A stretch of 64,000 nt of DNA, taken from assembly GCF_044430645.1 (NCBI RefSeq), contig NZ_JAWUDN010000012.1, positions 1 to 64,000 of the forward strand, given 5' to 3'. Positions 44,339 through 52,832 of the stretch are shown piece after piece; the first letter of the stretch is position 1; the number at the start of each line of letters is the position of its first letter. The notes under the pieces were generated by a model. The model did not search any database. It had not been told where the DNA came from and was given only the letters and a program-made list of their open reading frames with translations. The position numbers were made by a program, and so were the translations under genes. The DNA is from Ewingella allii (GTDB lineage Bacteria; Pseudomonadota; Gammaproteobacteria; Enterobacterales; Enterobacteriaceae).

Positions 44339-45533
44339 AACGGCTGACTATCTCATCAAGTAAACGTTGGCCAAGAAGTGCTTTATCGCTGAGCGGTAAA
44401 ACTTTCTCCCCATCCTGCCAAAAAAGATGCAAAGCATTGGTATCACTATTAAAACCGTGCTCAGCAAGGGAAACGTCGTTAGCGCAAATCAGGTCGAGAT
44501 TCTTTCTTATCCGTTTTTGCCGAGCGTATTCTTCCACATTCTGGGTTTCTGCGGCAAACCCGACCACATAAGGACGATGGGATTTCATTGCCGCAACACC
44601 GGCGACGATGTCGGGGTTTTTGACCAATTTCACTGACATTTCATCGCCTTGCTTTTTGATTTTCTCATCGGCGATTATTTCTGCGCGGTAGTCCGCAACG
44701 GCGGCGCAGGAGATAAAGATCTGCTGAGTCGAAATGCTGGCTTCAACCGCGCGTTGCATCTCCAGCGCGCTTTCGACGTCGATTCTGGCGACATGCGCAG
44801 GCGTCGGCTGATTAACTGGCCCGGCGATAAGGGTCACTTTCGCCCCGCGATCGGCGGCGGCTTTGGCGATAGCAAAACCCATTTTCCCTGAGCTGTGGTT
44901 GCTGATAAAGCGAACCGGGTCGAGCGCTTCGCGGGTTGGGCCTGCGGTTATCATGATATTAAGATGGGCTAAGTCGCGGCGCGGAGCGAAGTGCTCAACC
45001 GCCATATCCACGATAACCAATGGGTCGAGCATACGGCCCGGGCCGACGTCACCACAGGCTTGGCTACCGCTGTCTGGCCCCCACACCAAGGTACCGCGCT
45101 GAGCCAGCTGTTGCAGATTCTCCTGGGTCACCGCCGCGCGATACATCTGTTGGTTCATGGCCGGAACCACCGCGACGGGAGCGGCCGTTGCCAGACACAC
45201 CGTGGTCAGCAAGTCATTAGCCATGCCCGCGTTCATGCGCGCCAATAAATCGGCGGTAGCAGGAGCAATCAGCACCAGATCGGCCCATTTGCCTAATTCA
45301 ATGTGCCCCATCGCAGCTTCAGCAGCCGGATCGAGCAGGTCGTCTGAAACCGGATAGCCAGAGACTGCTTGTAGACTCAGCGGAGTAATAAAGGACTTAG
45401 CAGCTTCCGTCATCACTACCCGAACGTCTGCACCTCTGTCGCGTAAGCGGCGTACCAGCTCAGGTGCTTTATAGGCGGCGATGCCACCACTCACACCGAG
45501 CACAATATGTTTGCCGGAGATCCCCGTCATCAT
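44325..45533 (-). CDS. coaBC: bifunctional phosphopantothenoylcysteine decarboxylase/phosphopantothenate-cysteine ligase
   Basis: CoaBC (Dfp) carries out two successive steps of coenzyme A synthesis. The 402-residue protein has an N-terminal FMN decarboxylase domain (about 1-190: GVSGGIAAYK, catalytic His in GHIELGKWAD, MNQQMY, and Cys in ACGDVGPGRM) and a C-terminal CTP-dependent synthetase domain (ITAGPTREALDPVRFISN, NPDIV, the lysine-rich KRIRKNLDLICAND). The start is at 45533, where ATGATG gives two near-equal choices (45530 also fits). The frame to 45566 is rejected. Divergent from radC. Confidence 0.94.
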   Translation of the reverse strand: MMTGISGKHIVLGVSGGIAAYKAPELVRRLRDRGADVRVVMTEAAKSFITPLSLQAVSGYPVSDDLLDPAAEAAMGHIELGKWADLVLIAPATADLLARMNAGMANDLLTTVCLATAAPVAVVPAMNQQMYRAAVTQENLQQLAQRGTLVWGPDSGSQACGDVGPGRMLDPLVIVDMAVEHFAPRRDLAHLNIMITAGPTREALDPVRFISNHSSGKMGFAIAKAAADRGAKVTLIAGPVNQPTPAHVARIDVESALEMQRAVEASISTQQIFISCAAVADYRAEIIADEKIKKQGDEMSVKLVKNPDIVAGVAAMKSHRPYVVGFAAETQNVEEYARQKRIRKNLDLICANDVSLAEHGFNSDTNALHLFWQDGEKVLPLSDKALLGQRLLDEIVSRYEHN

Positions 45534-45712
45534 GATTGTCCGATTCAAAGCCGAAAGAAGCGACATTTTAGCATAACGGCGGTTGATGACAGCAATCCGC
45601 TGCTTTCCTCAGCAGGAGAATAAATTATTTGCGTGGCGCCTCGCAGGAGTTAAAACCGGCGAACACAGATGCGGCGCGGCGTGCCAATATGTCGCCGCGA
45701 AAAGGAGAGCGC

Positions 45713-46393
45713 ATGAAAATAAAAGATGACGGTTGGCAGGGAGAGCTCGCACCGCGCGAGAAATTACTGAAATTTGGCGCATCAGCCCTGTCTGATCAGG
45801 AGCTGTTGGCGATATTTTTGCGCACCGGTGGCAAAGGGTTACACGTGATGACGTTGGCAAAGAATATGCTCGAGCATTTTGGTTCGCTGCACAGTTTGAT
45901 GTCGGCAGCTTTCGAGGACGCGAGCAAGGTAAAAGGGCTCGGCCTGGTTAAATTTGCCCAGCTGTCTGCGGTGTCAGAACTGTCCCGGCGCAGCTTCGCT
46001 TGCCATTTATCGAGCCAAAATGCGTTGCTAAGTCCGTCAATAATCCAGCAGTATCTGCAAAATATCCTCAGTCACCGAGAAAGAGAGGTGTTTTTGGTAC
46101 TTTTTCTCGACAATCAACACCGCGTTATTCGCCATGAGGAGATGTTTGCTGGTACCATTAGCAGCGTCGAAATTCATCCCCGTGAAATTGTTCGCGAGGC
46201 AATGAAGGTTAATGCGGCAGCCATAATTCTGGCGCATAATCACCCGTCCGGCGTGGCTGAGCCGAGCACAATGGACAGAATGGTAACCGAACAGATAATA
46301 AAAGCGTGCCAACTGTTGGGTATCCGCGTCCTCGATCATCTGGTCGTAGGTCACGGAGAAACGGTGTCTTTTGCCGAACGCGGTTGGCTGTAG
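45713..46393 (+). CDS. radC: RadC family protein (JAMM/MPN+ domain)
   Basis: RadC was once tied to recombination repair but its role is unresolved. The 226-residue protein has helix-hairpin-helix segments in the N-terminal half (DQELLAIFLRTG, VKGLGLVKFAQL) and a C-terminal JAB/MPN+ metalloprotease-like domain with the intact metal motif AHNHPSGVAEPS and downstream Asp. The start at 45713 follows AAAGGAGAGCG. The ATG at 45629 would add 28 unmatched residues. It lies between coaBC and rpmB as in E. coli. Confidence 0.93.
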   Translation: MKIKDDGWQGELAPREKLLKFGASALSDQELLAIFLRTGGKGLHVMTLAKNMLEHFGSLHSLMSAAFEDASKVKGLGLVKFAQLSAVSELSRRSFACHLSSQNALLSPSIIQQYLQNILSHREREVFLVLFLDNQHRVIRHEEMFAGTISSVEIHPREIVREAMKVNAAAIILAHNHPSGVAEPSTMDRMVTEQIIKACQLLGIRVLDHLVVGHGETVSFAERGWL

Positions 46394-46437
46394 CCCCATT
46401 TTTTGAAGATCCTTGAGGATCTTTAGCTGTTCGGGAC

Positions 46438-46466
46438 TTGAGCACTTACGCTACAGAGCGTATACT
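46438..46466 (+). promoter_or_regulatory. sigma-70 promoter of rpmB-rpmG
   Basis: TTGAGC (46438-46443) and TATACT (46461-46466) with a 17-base spacer form a strong promoter, about 190 bases before rpmB. It implies a long untranslated leader that includes the inverted repeat at 46500-46593. Confidence 0.8.
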
Positions 46467-46499
46467 ACGCCACCTTTGAGAATCTTGGGTTTGGCGTTA

Positions 46500-46593
46500 A
46501 GAGCCTATCTCAGCAGGTTTCGTACCTGATGAATTGGTTTTTTACCCGACGACAGTGAGTCGGTTCTCAGTGGAGTTTGCTGAGATGGGCTCT
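46500..46593 (+). repeat. 94-base structured element in the rpmB leader
   Basis: Outer arms of 16 bases (46500-46515 and 46578-46593) pair with a single T-G wobble. Inside are two smaller hairpins: CAGGT/ACCTG (46514-46528) and CCGAC/GTCGG (46546-46563). As RNA this is a three-way junction. It may be a cis-regulatory leader of the L28/L33 operon or an inserted small repeat element. Confidence 0.55.
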
Positions 46594-46660
46594 AAAAGCC
46601 TGACGAGGCGGCCATACCCTATACGAAGCTCGAGCTGATTTGATTTTTGGAGATATAGAC

Positions 46661-46897
46661 ATGTCCCGAGTCTGCCAAGTTACTGGCAAGCGCCCGGTGA
46701 GCGGTAACAACCGTTCCCACGCAATGAACGCGACCAAACGCCGTTTTCTGCCAAACCTGCACTCACACCGTTTTTGGGTTGAGGCTGAGAAGCGCTTTGT
46801 AACTCTGCGCGTATCTGCTAAAGGTATGCGTGTTATTGATAAGAAGGGTATTGAGACGGTCTTGGCCGATCTGCGTGCCCGCGGTGAGAAGTATTAA
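46661..46897 (+). CDS. rpmB: 50S ribosomal protein L28
   Basis: L28 is a small, basic protein of the large ribosomal subunit. The 78-residue protein begins MSRVCQVTGKRP and keeps the GNNRSHAMNATKRRFLPNLH and GMRVIDKKGI stretches of the family. The start at 46661 follows TTGGAGATATAGAC. The ORF upstream start at 46640 is within the leader. It is co-transcribed with rpmG, 11 bases downstream. Confidence 0.97.
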   Translation: MSRVCQVTGKRPVSGNNRSHAMNATKRRFLPNLHSHRFWVEAEKRFVTLRVSAKGMRVIDKKGIETVLADLRARGEKY

Positions 46898-46908
46898 GGA
46901 ACTGAATC

Positions 46909-47076
46909 ATGGCTAAAGGTGTTCGCGAGAAGATCAAGCTGGTTTCTTCTGCTGGTACTGGTCACTTCTATACCACTACGAAGAACAAGCGTACTAAGCC
47001 GGAAAAATTGGAACTGAAGAAATTCGATCCAGTTGTCCGTCAACACGTGATCTACAAAGAAGCTAAAATTAAATAA
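46909..47076 (+). CDS. rpmG: 50S ribosomal protein L33
   Basis: A 55-residue protein read directly from the sequence. It begins MAKGVREKIKLVSSAGTGHF and ends VIYKEAKIK, matching E. coli L33 throughout. Like E. coli L33 it lacks the zinc-binding cysteines of the C+ type. The ribosome site AAGGAA precedes the ATG, and a terminator follows 17 bases after the stop. Confidence 0.97.
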   Translation: MAKGVREKIKLVSSAGTGHFYTTTKNKRTKPEKLELKKFDPVVRQHVIYKEAKIK

Positions 47077-47092
47077 TTTTAGTGGATTAATA

Positions 47093-47119
47093 AAACCCGG
47101 CTCCGGCCGGGTTTTTTAT
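47093..47119 (+). terminator. rpmB-rpmG terminator
   Basis: AACCCGGC-TCC-GGCCGGGTT hairpin with a T run, directly after rpmG. It separates the ribosomal genes from mutM. Confidence 0.88.
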
Positions 47120-47203
47120 TGCCTGTTATTCGTGGATAAGTATGCTTTAACGCTACAAGCAGCTAGCCTGATGTGACTTTTTCAATGTTCCGTGGGAGAA
47201 ACA

Positions 47204-48013
47204 ATGCCTGAATTACCTGAAGTAGAAACCAGCCGCAGGGGCATCGAGCCTTATCTTGCCGGGCATACCATTGTCCATGCCATTGTTCGCAACCCAAGAC
47301 TGCGCTGGCCGGTTTCTCAAGAAATTCTCGCATTGAGCGATCAGCCGGTGATTAGCGTGCAACGGCGCGCCAAGTATCTGCTGGTCGAACTGAAAACCGG
47401 CTGGATCATCATTCACCTCGGTATGTCGGGCAGTTTGCGCATGCTGCGTGAAGAGACAGAAGCAGGCAAGCATGACCACGTCGATTTAGTGATGGATACC
47501 GGCTATGTCCTGCGCTACACCGATCCGCGTCGATTTGGCGCCTGGCTGTGGACCGATGACTTAGAAGGCAGCAGCGTGCTGTCGCATCTTGGCCCGGAGC
47601 CCCTGAGTGAGGATTTCTCCGCTGATTACCTGTTTGAAAAATCGCGCAGCAAAAAGTCGCCTATCAAACCTTGGCTGATGGACAACAAGCTGGTGGTGGG
47701 CGTGGGGAATATTTATGCCAGTGAATCGCTGTTCGTGGCGGGGATTTCGCCCGACCGGCCGGTGAATAGCCTTAAACCAGATGAAGCCGCGCTTCTCGTC
47801 GCCACCATTAAAGCCGTGCTGTTGCGCTCCATTGAGCAAGGCGGAACCACGCTGCGGGACTTCTTACAGTCGGACGGCAAGCCAGGATATTTCGCGCAGG
47901 AACTTCAGGTTTATGGCCGGGCGGGGGAACCTTGTCGGGCATGTGGTACGCCGATCCTGAGTAAAAAACATGCTCAGCGCACCACCTTTTACTGCCCAAA
48001 ATGCCAGCAATAG
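47204..48013 (+). CDS. mutM: formamidopyrimidine-DNA glycosylase (Fpg/MutM)
   Basis: MutM removes 8-oxoguanine and formamidopyrimidines and nicks the abasic site. The start at 47204 (after GGGAGAAAC) leaves Pro at position 2, the catalytic nucleophile, followed by Glu3 (MPELPEVE), while the longer frame from 47192 would bury it. The 269 residues also have Lys57 (RRAKYLLVEL), the helix-two-turn-helix region and the C-terminal zinc finger CRACGTPI...YCPKC. Convergent with coaD. Confidence 0.97.
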   Translation: MPELPEVETSRRGIEPYLAGHTIVHAIVRNPRLRWPVSQEILALSDQPVISVQRRAKYLLVELKTGWIIIHLGMSGSLRMLREETEAGKHDHVDLVMDTGYVLRYTDPRRFGAWLWTDDLEGSSVLSHLGPEPLSEDFSADYLFEKSRSKKSPIKPWLMDNKLVVGVGNIYASESLFVAGISPDRPVNSLKPDEAALLVATIKAVLLRSIEQGGTTLRDFLQSDGKPGYFAQELQVYGRAGEPCRACGTPILSKKHAQRTTFYCPKCQQ

Positions 48014-48024
48014 GATGAGTATAC

Positions 48025-48510
48025 TCAGCCCTCAGCGATTTTCTTGAGCAGGGCCTGAGTGATATTGTCGGGCAGGAAGGGCTTGATATCACCACCGTGG
48101 CGCGCCACCTCTTTCACTAGCGTGGAAGAGATAAACGACCACTCTTTCGACGGCATCATGAACACGCTTTCCAGCGTTGGCATCAGATGCCGGTTCATAT
48201 TGGCCAGCTGCATCTCATACTCAAAATCCGACACAGCGCGCAGTCCACGGACCAGCACGGTAGCATCGTGGTTTTTGGCGAACGTCGCTATCAAGTCACC
48301 AAATCCAATCACTTCGACATTGCTCAGGTGTGAAGTTGCCGCCGTTGCCAACGCCACGCGCTCATCCAGGCTGAACATCGGTTTTTTACTTGGGCTGGCT
48401 GCAATCGCTAAAATCACGTGATCAAACATCAGCGCGGCGCGGGTGACTAAGTCCAGATGGCCATTAGTCATGGGGTCGAATGTGCCCGGATAAATTGCCT
48501 TAGTGCTCAT
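48025..48510 (-). CDS. coaD: phosphopantetheine adenylyltransferase
   Basis: CoaD makes dephospho-CoA from phosphopantetheine and ATP, the next-to-last step of coenzyme A synthesis. The 161-residue protein has the nucleotidyltransferase motif TFDPMTNGHLDL (about 10-21) and the ISSTLVKEVA motif near residue 128. It lies 6 bases after waaE on the minus strand. In E. coli coaD is likewise at the end of the waa (core) locus. Confidence 0.96.
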   Translation of the reverse strand: MSTKAIYPGTFDPMTNGHLDLVTRAALMFDHVILAIAASPSKKPMFSLDERVALATAATSHLSNVEVIGFGDLIATFAKNHDATVLVRGLRAVSDFEYEMQLANMNRHLMPTLESVFMMPSKEWSFISSTLVKEVARHGGDIKPFLPDNITQALLKKIAEG

Positions 48511-48516
48511 AATGGC

Positions 48517-49287
48517 TCACTTTTGCAGTTGATGACTTAGCGCCCACAGGGCCGCATATTTGTTGAACGTGTATTGTGCGTTGACGCCCGCCAGAATGAA
48601 ACCCTGCTTTCCGTCGAGGAACCCAGCTCGCAAAATCCACGTTTTAAAGAATGCGCCCAAGGTGTGACTAATAATCGAGAAGAAGCTACAGCGACGCCCC
48701 TGCTGGTGGCGCTGGTTGGCCCAAGCCTCAGCATAGTTCATCTGTTTGCGTTGGAAAGAGAAGAAGTCGCGGCAGGTGAGATGCAGCAGGTCGCCTTTTA
48801 AGGACACAACCTTGGCGCTGCCGGTGTTCAGCGACTCATGCACTAGATCGTCGTTGTAGCGGAAATCAGCCGCGCTGTATAAACGGTTTACGCGATCCGG
48901 GTACCATCCGCTGTGACGCATATAGCGGCCAAGGAACAGATTGAGGCGGCCCAGACTGTAGACTGTATCAGTGGGAAAATCTTGCAGAACGGATTCGATA
49001 GATTGACGCAGCTCTGGCGTGACGCGCTCGTCGGCATCGATCATCAAAATGACCTCGCCGGTGGCGTAGCTTTGCGCCAGTTGCCGCTGGTTACCAAAGC
49101 CTTGCCAGTCAACGTTTTGGTAAAATTTGGCACCTAACTGCTCGGCGACTTGTTGGGTGGCGTCGGTACTGCCTGAGTCCAAAATCACAATCTCATCGGC
49201 CCAAGAGACCGAGGCCAGACAATCAGGCAATAAATCGGCTTCATTGCGGGCGATGAGCACCACGGAAAGGCGCTTTCTGTTGGTCAT
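48517..49287 (-). CDS. waaE: LPS core beta-1,4-glucosyltransferase WaaE (KdtX), GT2
   Basis: In Klebsiella and Serratia WaaE adds glucose beta-1,4 to heptose I of the inner core. The 256-residue family-2 transferase has the nucleotide-binding DSGSTD region near 37-42 and the DADERVTP catalytic Asp motif near 83. The C-terminal hydrophobic segment may bind the membrane. The gene starts at the last base of the waaA stop (TGATG) and precedes coaD, the arrangement typical of waaA-waaE-coaD in these genera and absent from E. coli K-12. Confidence 0.92.
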   Translation of the reverse strand: MTNRKRLSVVLIARNEADLLPDCLASVSWADEIVILDSGSTDATQQVAEQLGAKFYQNVDWQGFGNQRQLAQSYATGEVILMIDADERVTPELRQSIESVLQDFPTDTVYSLGRLNLFLGRYMRHSGWYPDRVNRLYSAADFRYNDDLVHESLNTGSAKVVSLKGDLLHLTCRDFFSFQRKQMNYAEAWANQRHQQGRRCSFFSIISHTLGAFFKTWILRAGFLDGKQGFILAGVNAQYTFNKYAALWALSHQLQK

Positions 49288-50564
49288 CAGTGGCTCCGTT
49301 GAGGCAGGTAAGGCTCCAGCAAGTGCAACAGGCGCTGCAATGCACCTTGGTTTTGGCGCAGAACTTCCACCGCGTGGCGGCCGTAATACAGGCGATAGTC
49401 TTCGTCAGTCAGCAAGGTTGAGATCTCTTTCACCAACGACGCGATATCAGTGACGGTGATCAGCCCGTCGGCCTGAGTCAGCTTGGCACAGATATCTTTG
49501 AAGTTGAACGTGTGCGGCCCCATCAACACCGGAATAGCGTGGGCGGCAGCTTCAAGAGGGTTGTGGCCCCCGCGCTCGACCAGGCTTCCGCCAACAAAGG
49601 CCAAATCGGCAATGCCGTACAGCAGCATCAATTCGCCCATAGTGTCGCCAATAACTACCTGCGTTGACGCGGCGGGTACTTCGCCCGTGCTGCGCTGAGT
49701 GAAGGTCAAACCGGCTTTTTGCGTCAGTTCGCGCGCGGTGGCGAAACGCTCAGGGTGGCGCGGAACCAGAATCAGCAGCAGGTTAGGGAAGGTTTTCAGC
49801 AGCTCTTTATGCGCTTCTAACAGTAAGGTTTCTTCCCCGTCGTGGGTGCTGGTGGCAATCCACACTTTGCGGCGCGAAGCCCATTGGCTGCGCAAAGCAA
49901 TGGCTTTCGCGGCCAGCTCAGGCGTCACGGAAATATCAAACTTCAGGCTACCGGTCACCGCCAATTGGCTGCGTTTCAGGCCAAGTGACAGGAAGCGAGT
50001 ACCGTCTTCTTCATTCTGCGCGGCAATCAGGGTGATTTTTTGCATGATACTGCGGATAAACTCGCCCAACTTTTTGTAGCCGTTGCCAGAGCGTTCTGAC
50101 AGGCGAGCGTTGGCGATCACCAGCGGGATTTGTCGCGAGTGCAGGGCGCGGATCAGGTTCGGCCACAGTTCGGTCTCCATGATAATCACCAGCTTCGGGT
50201 TAACTTCGTTCAGAAAACGGTTAACGGAGCCAGCGAGATCATAGGGAAGATAAACATGGTGTACGTCTTTACCAAAAGCAGATTGAACGCGCTCGGAACC
50301 TGTCGGCGTCATCGTGGTCACAGTAATCGGTAAAGAGGGGTAGCGGTGGCGCAAAGCGCGTACCAAAGGGATTGCCGCCAGCGTTTCACCGACCGAGACG
50401 GAATGCAGCATGATACCGCCTGGAGCGACCTTGCCTTTGCAGAAGCCATAGCGTTCAGCCCAGCGTTTACGGTAAGCCGGAGATTTACGGCTACGTAAAA
50501 GCAAACGGATCCAGATAAGGGGCTGAATAAGGTAAACTAATACCTGATATAAACGCAGTAACAT
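49287..50564 (-). CDS. waaA: 3-deoxy-D-manno-octulosonic acid (Kdo) transferase
   Basis: WaaA (KdtA) transfers Kdo residues from CMP-Kdo to lipid IVA, an essential step of LPS synthesis, at the inner face of the inner membrane. The 425-residue GT30 protein has an N-terminal membrane anchor, catalytic Glu60 in SVSVGET, and C-terminal donor-binding stretches (GSLVERGGHNPLEAAA). It is coupled to waaE by a TGATG overlap. Upstream, a 122-base gap separates it from a divergent glycosyltransferase gene. Confidence 0.96.
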   Translation of the reverse strand: MLLRLYQVLVYLIQPLIWIRLLLRSRKSPAYRKRWAERYGFCKGKVAPGGIMLHSVSVGETLAAIPLVRALRHRYPSLPITVTTMTPTGSERVQSAFGKDVHHVYLPYDLAGSVNRFLNEVNPKLVIIMETELWPNLIRALHSRQIPLVIANARLSERSGNGYKKLGEFIRSIMQKITLIAAQNEEDGTRFLSLGLKRSQLAVTGSLKFDISVTPELAAKAIALRSQWASRRKVWIATSTHDGEETLLLEAHKELLKTFPNLLLILVPRHPERFATARELTQKAGLTFTQRSTGEVPAASTQVVIGDTMGELMLLYGIADLAFVGGSLVERGGHNPLEAAAHAIPVLMGPHTFNFKDICAKLTQADGLITVTDIASLVKEISTLLTDEDYRLYYGRHAVEVLRQNQGALQRLLHLLEPYLPQRSH

Positions 50565-50686
50565 GCTTTAAATTTCATTTATATGGGATATCGGAATAGT
50601 ATCATACCTCAGCAGGAAAGGCGCTAACCTTGCGTGGTTTCCACCGCGGGAAAGGGGGCAATGTTGACATCGCTAACGAGAGTAGA

Positions 50687-51703
50687 ATGAAAAATATACT
50701 AATTATTCGGCGGGATAATATAGGTGATTTAGTCTGTACAACGCCGTTAATTGAAGGGGTAAAAAAAGCCTATCCCAATGCTAACGTTTATTTATTGATT
50801 AACTCAATTAGTCAAGATGTCATTAAGAACAATCCTTTTATTTACCGCACCTATATTTATAAAAAAGCCAAACACAGAGCCAAAAATCAAACGGCTTTAG
50901 GCGTTTATTTAGAGCGCGCGAAAATTATCCTCAAACTTAGATCTATCCGTTTCGATGCTGCGATTCTCGCCAACCCTACCCCCTGTAAATACAGCCTTCG
51001 TATGGCAAAACTTGCTGGCGTAAAAAATATTATTGGGGCGGATTCCGGCGGGAAAGGTCTTACCAAAGCTTTCACCGAATCCGATTTTACCGGTAAACAT
51101 CAGGTCGAGAAAACCTTTAGCTATCTAAGTGCAATCACTAATGAAAACATTAGCATACCTAAAGTAAATGTCTTCCCTGAGGAGCATGAACTCGCTGATG
51201 CACAGAAGAAATGTACCTCATTATTGCCTCAGGCGAAGAGGGTTTATGGTGTCCATATCAGCAGTCGCAGCCCTAAAAGACGTTGGTCACCCGAGAACTA
51301 CGCCGAGATTATTCATCGTCTCACGGCAGACAAAGACGCTGGCGTATTCATTTTCTGGTCACCTCAGGGTACGCTATCCCCTGATGATATTGGTGATCGG
51401 GTGCGTGCTGATCGCTTGATGGAGTTATGCGCTGGCCGACAAGTTGCGCTGTATCCTACAAGTTCAATTCGCGAGCTTATTGGCGGCTTTGCACAGTGTG
51501 AAACCATTCTGTGTAGTGATGGCGGGCAAATGCATTTAGCGTCAGCATTACATAAAAATCTGGTAGTGCTGTTTGGCGATACCGATATTGATGCCTGGCA
51601 CCCTTGGTCCGGTAAATATCAAATTTTACAGACCCCTTCGGGCGAATGTATGGATGTTAGCGTCGAAGATGTTTGGCAATCATTTATTGCTATCGAAAAA
51701 TAA
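50687..51703 (+). CDS. glycosyltransferase family 9 (heptosyltransferase-like)
   Basis: A 338-residue GT9 protein, the fold of LPS heptosyltransferases. The catalytic Asp is in the N-terminal RRDNIGDLVCTTPLI motif (about 8-21), and the donor site region is CSDGGQMHLASALHKN near 283. It lies inside the core locus in opposite orientation to waaA and its GC is lower than backbone genes, so it is probably a strain-variable core gene. Which sugar and acceptor it uses cannot be told. Start 50687 (after AGAGTAGA) is preferred to 50630. Confidence 0.85.
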   Translation: MKNILIIRRDNIGDLVCTTPLIEGVKKAYPNANVYLLINSISQDVIKNNPFIYRTYIYKKAKHRAKNQTALGVYLERAKIILKLRSIRFDAAILANPTPCKYSLRMAKLAGVKNIIGADSGGKGLTKAFTESDFTGKHQVEKTFSYLSAITNENISIPKVNVFPEEHELADAQKKCTSLLPQAKRVYGVHISSRSPKRRWSPENYAEIIHRLTADKDAGVFIFWSPQGTLSPDDIGDRVRADRLMELCAGRQVALYPTSSIRELIGGFAQCETILCSDGGQMHLASALHKNLVVLFGDTDIDAWHPWSGKYQILQTPSGECMDVSVEDVWQSFIAIEK

Positions 51704-51735
51704 AATGAGGCGGGTTTCCCCGCCTCGCTTTATTT
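51704..51735. terminator. bidirectional terminator between two core-locus transferases
   Basis: GAGGCGGG-TTTC-CCCGCCTC (51707-51726) with AT-rich flanks, between convergent genes. Confidence 0.8.
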
Positions 51736-52830
51736 GTTCACTAAAGATTTATATTTTCCGCAAATATACTCAATGCCATACACATCTAGCTTTTCTTTAT
51801 GAATTTCGGGAGGGTTGTTATAAACCTCCAGAATCTTTTGGCTCAGTGATTCTGCATTGACTTCTGCCAATCCTCTCTCCATTCCCGTTTTTTTGAGGAT
51901 CTCGACCGGGCCGCCAGGGCATGCCGTGCTGACCACCGGAGTACCGCAAATTAAGGATTCAACCAGCACGTTACCAAAGCCTTCACTGTCAGAACTCAAA
52001 ATGAGCTGCTGGGCGTGTTTAATATAAGGATAGGGATTAGCCTTGAATCCGGCAAAAATAATGCGATCGGCTACATTAAGAGAAGATGCTATATTTTTGA
52101 TTTTATTGATATATTCATCATCCCCAGTACCTATTAGCATCAGCGGAGTTTGCAAAGGAATTCGCGAATACGCTTTGAGCAAACGATCGTGCCTTTTATG
52201 GGCATGGAAGCGACCCACGTGAACCAAATAATCTTGACCCGCCATCTCGCAAGGTTCGTCGGCTAATGCCTCGATTTCATCGATATTAAAAGGATTATTA
52301 ATCACTTCCAACTTTCTGATGGTGGCCTGAATATTATTCTTTAAATCAAAACCCACGGCCTCAGAAACGGTAACCACATTTTTATTATTATAAACCGCCG
52401 CCATTTTGCGACGCTTATTCCAACGATCGAATCCTTTTCGATGGCCGAGGTAGGTGGTCGAGAGAATGCCGTGAATACAGAACCAAAGTCGGTCGGAGCT
52501 ATAAATATGGCTCTTCATCACGATGCGATCGGTTTTGTGCAGATTGGATAAAATTAAATCAAACTTCCCTTTCTCTTGTTCGCACTCATTAATGGCTTGG
52601 TCTAACTGCTTAGCGCGACGCGAAAGTTCAGTCAATTTTCTCCATGGCGAACGGGAATTATCCGCCACGACTTTGTAAGTCACGTTTTCAGGGATCGGAT
52701 ATTGGCACACATCGCGCAGCGAAATCAGCGTCACGTCGGTGTCTGCCGACTGTAACCCCTTACAGAGCGTCAATACGACTTTCTCCGCGCCGCCGCCGGG
52801 CAACCCATCAATAATGATTAAAACTCGCAT
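51730..52830 (-). CDS. wabH: GT4 glycosyltransferase, WabH-like
   Basis: The 366-residue family-4 transferase has the N-terminal glycine-rich acceptor loop DGLPGGGAEKVVL (8-20) and the C-terminal donor motif SSDSEGFGNVLVESL (E-x7-E, about 280-295). In Klebsiella WabH adds GlcNAc to the core galacturonic acid placed by WabG. Here it follows wabG by 2 bases, and a WabN-like deacetylase lies nearby, so that role fits. The symbol rests on context and resemblance and is less sure than the family. Confidence 0.75.
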   Translation of the reverse strand: MRVLIIIDGLPGGGAEKVVLTLCKGLQSADTDVTLISLRDVCQYPIPENVTYKVVADNSRSPWRKLTELSRRAKQLDQAINECEQEKGKFDLILSNLHKTDRIVMKSHIYSSDRLWFCIHGILSTTYLGHRKGFDRWNKRRKMAAVYNNKNVVTVSEAVGFDLKNNIQATIRKLEVINNPFNIDEIEALADEPCEMAGQDYLVHVGRFHAHKRHDRLLKAYSRIPLQTPLMLIGTGDDEYINKIKNIASSLNVADRIIFAGFKANPYPYIKHAQQLILSSDSEGFGNVLVESLICGTPVVSTACPGGPVEILKKTGMERGLAEVNAESLSQKILEVYNNPPEIHKEKLDVYGIEYICGKYKSLVNK

Positions 52831-52832
52831 GG

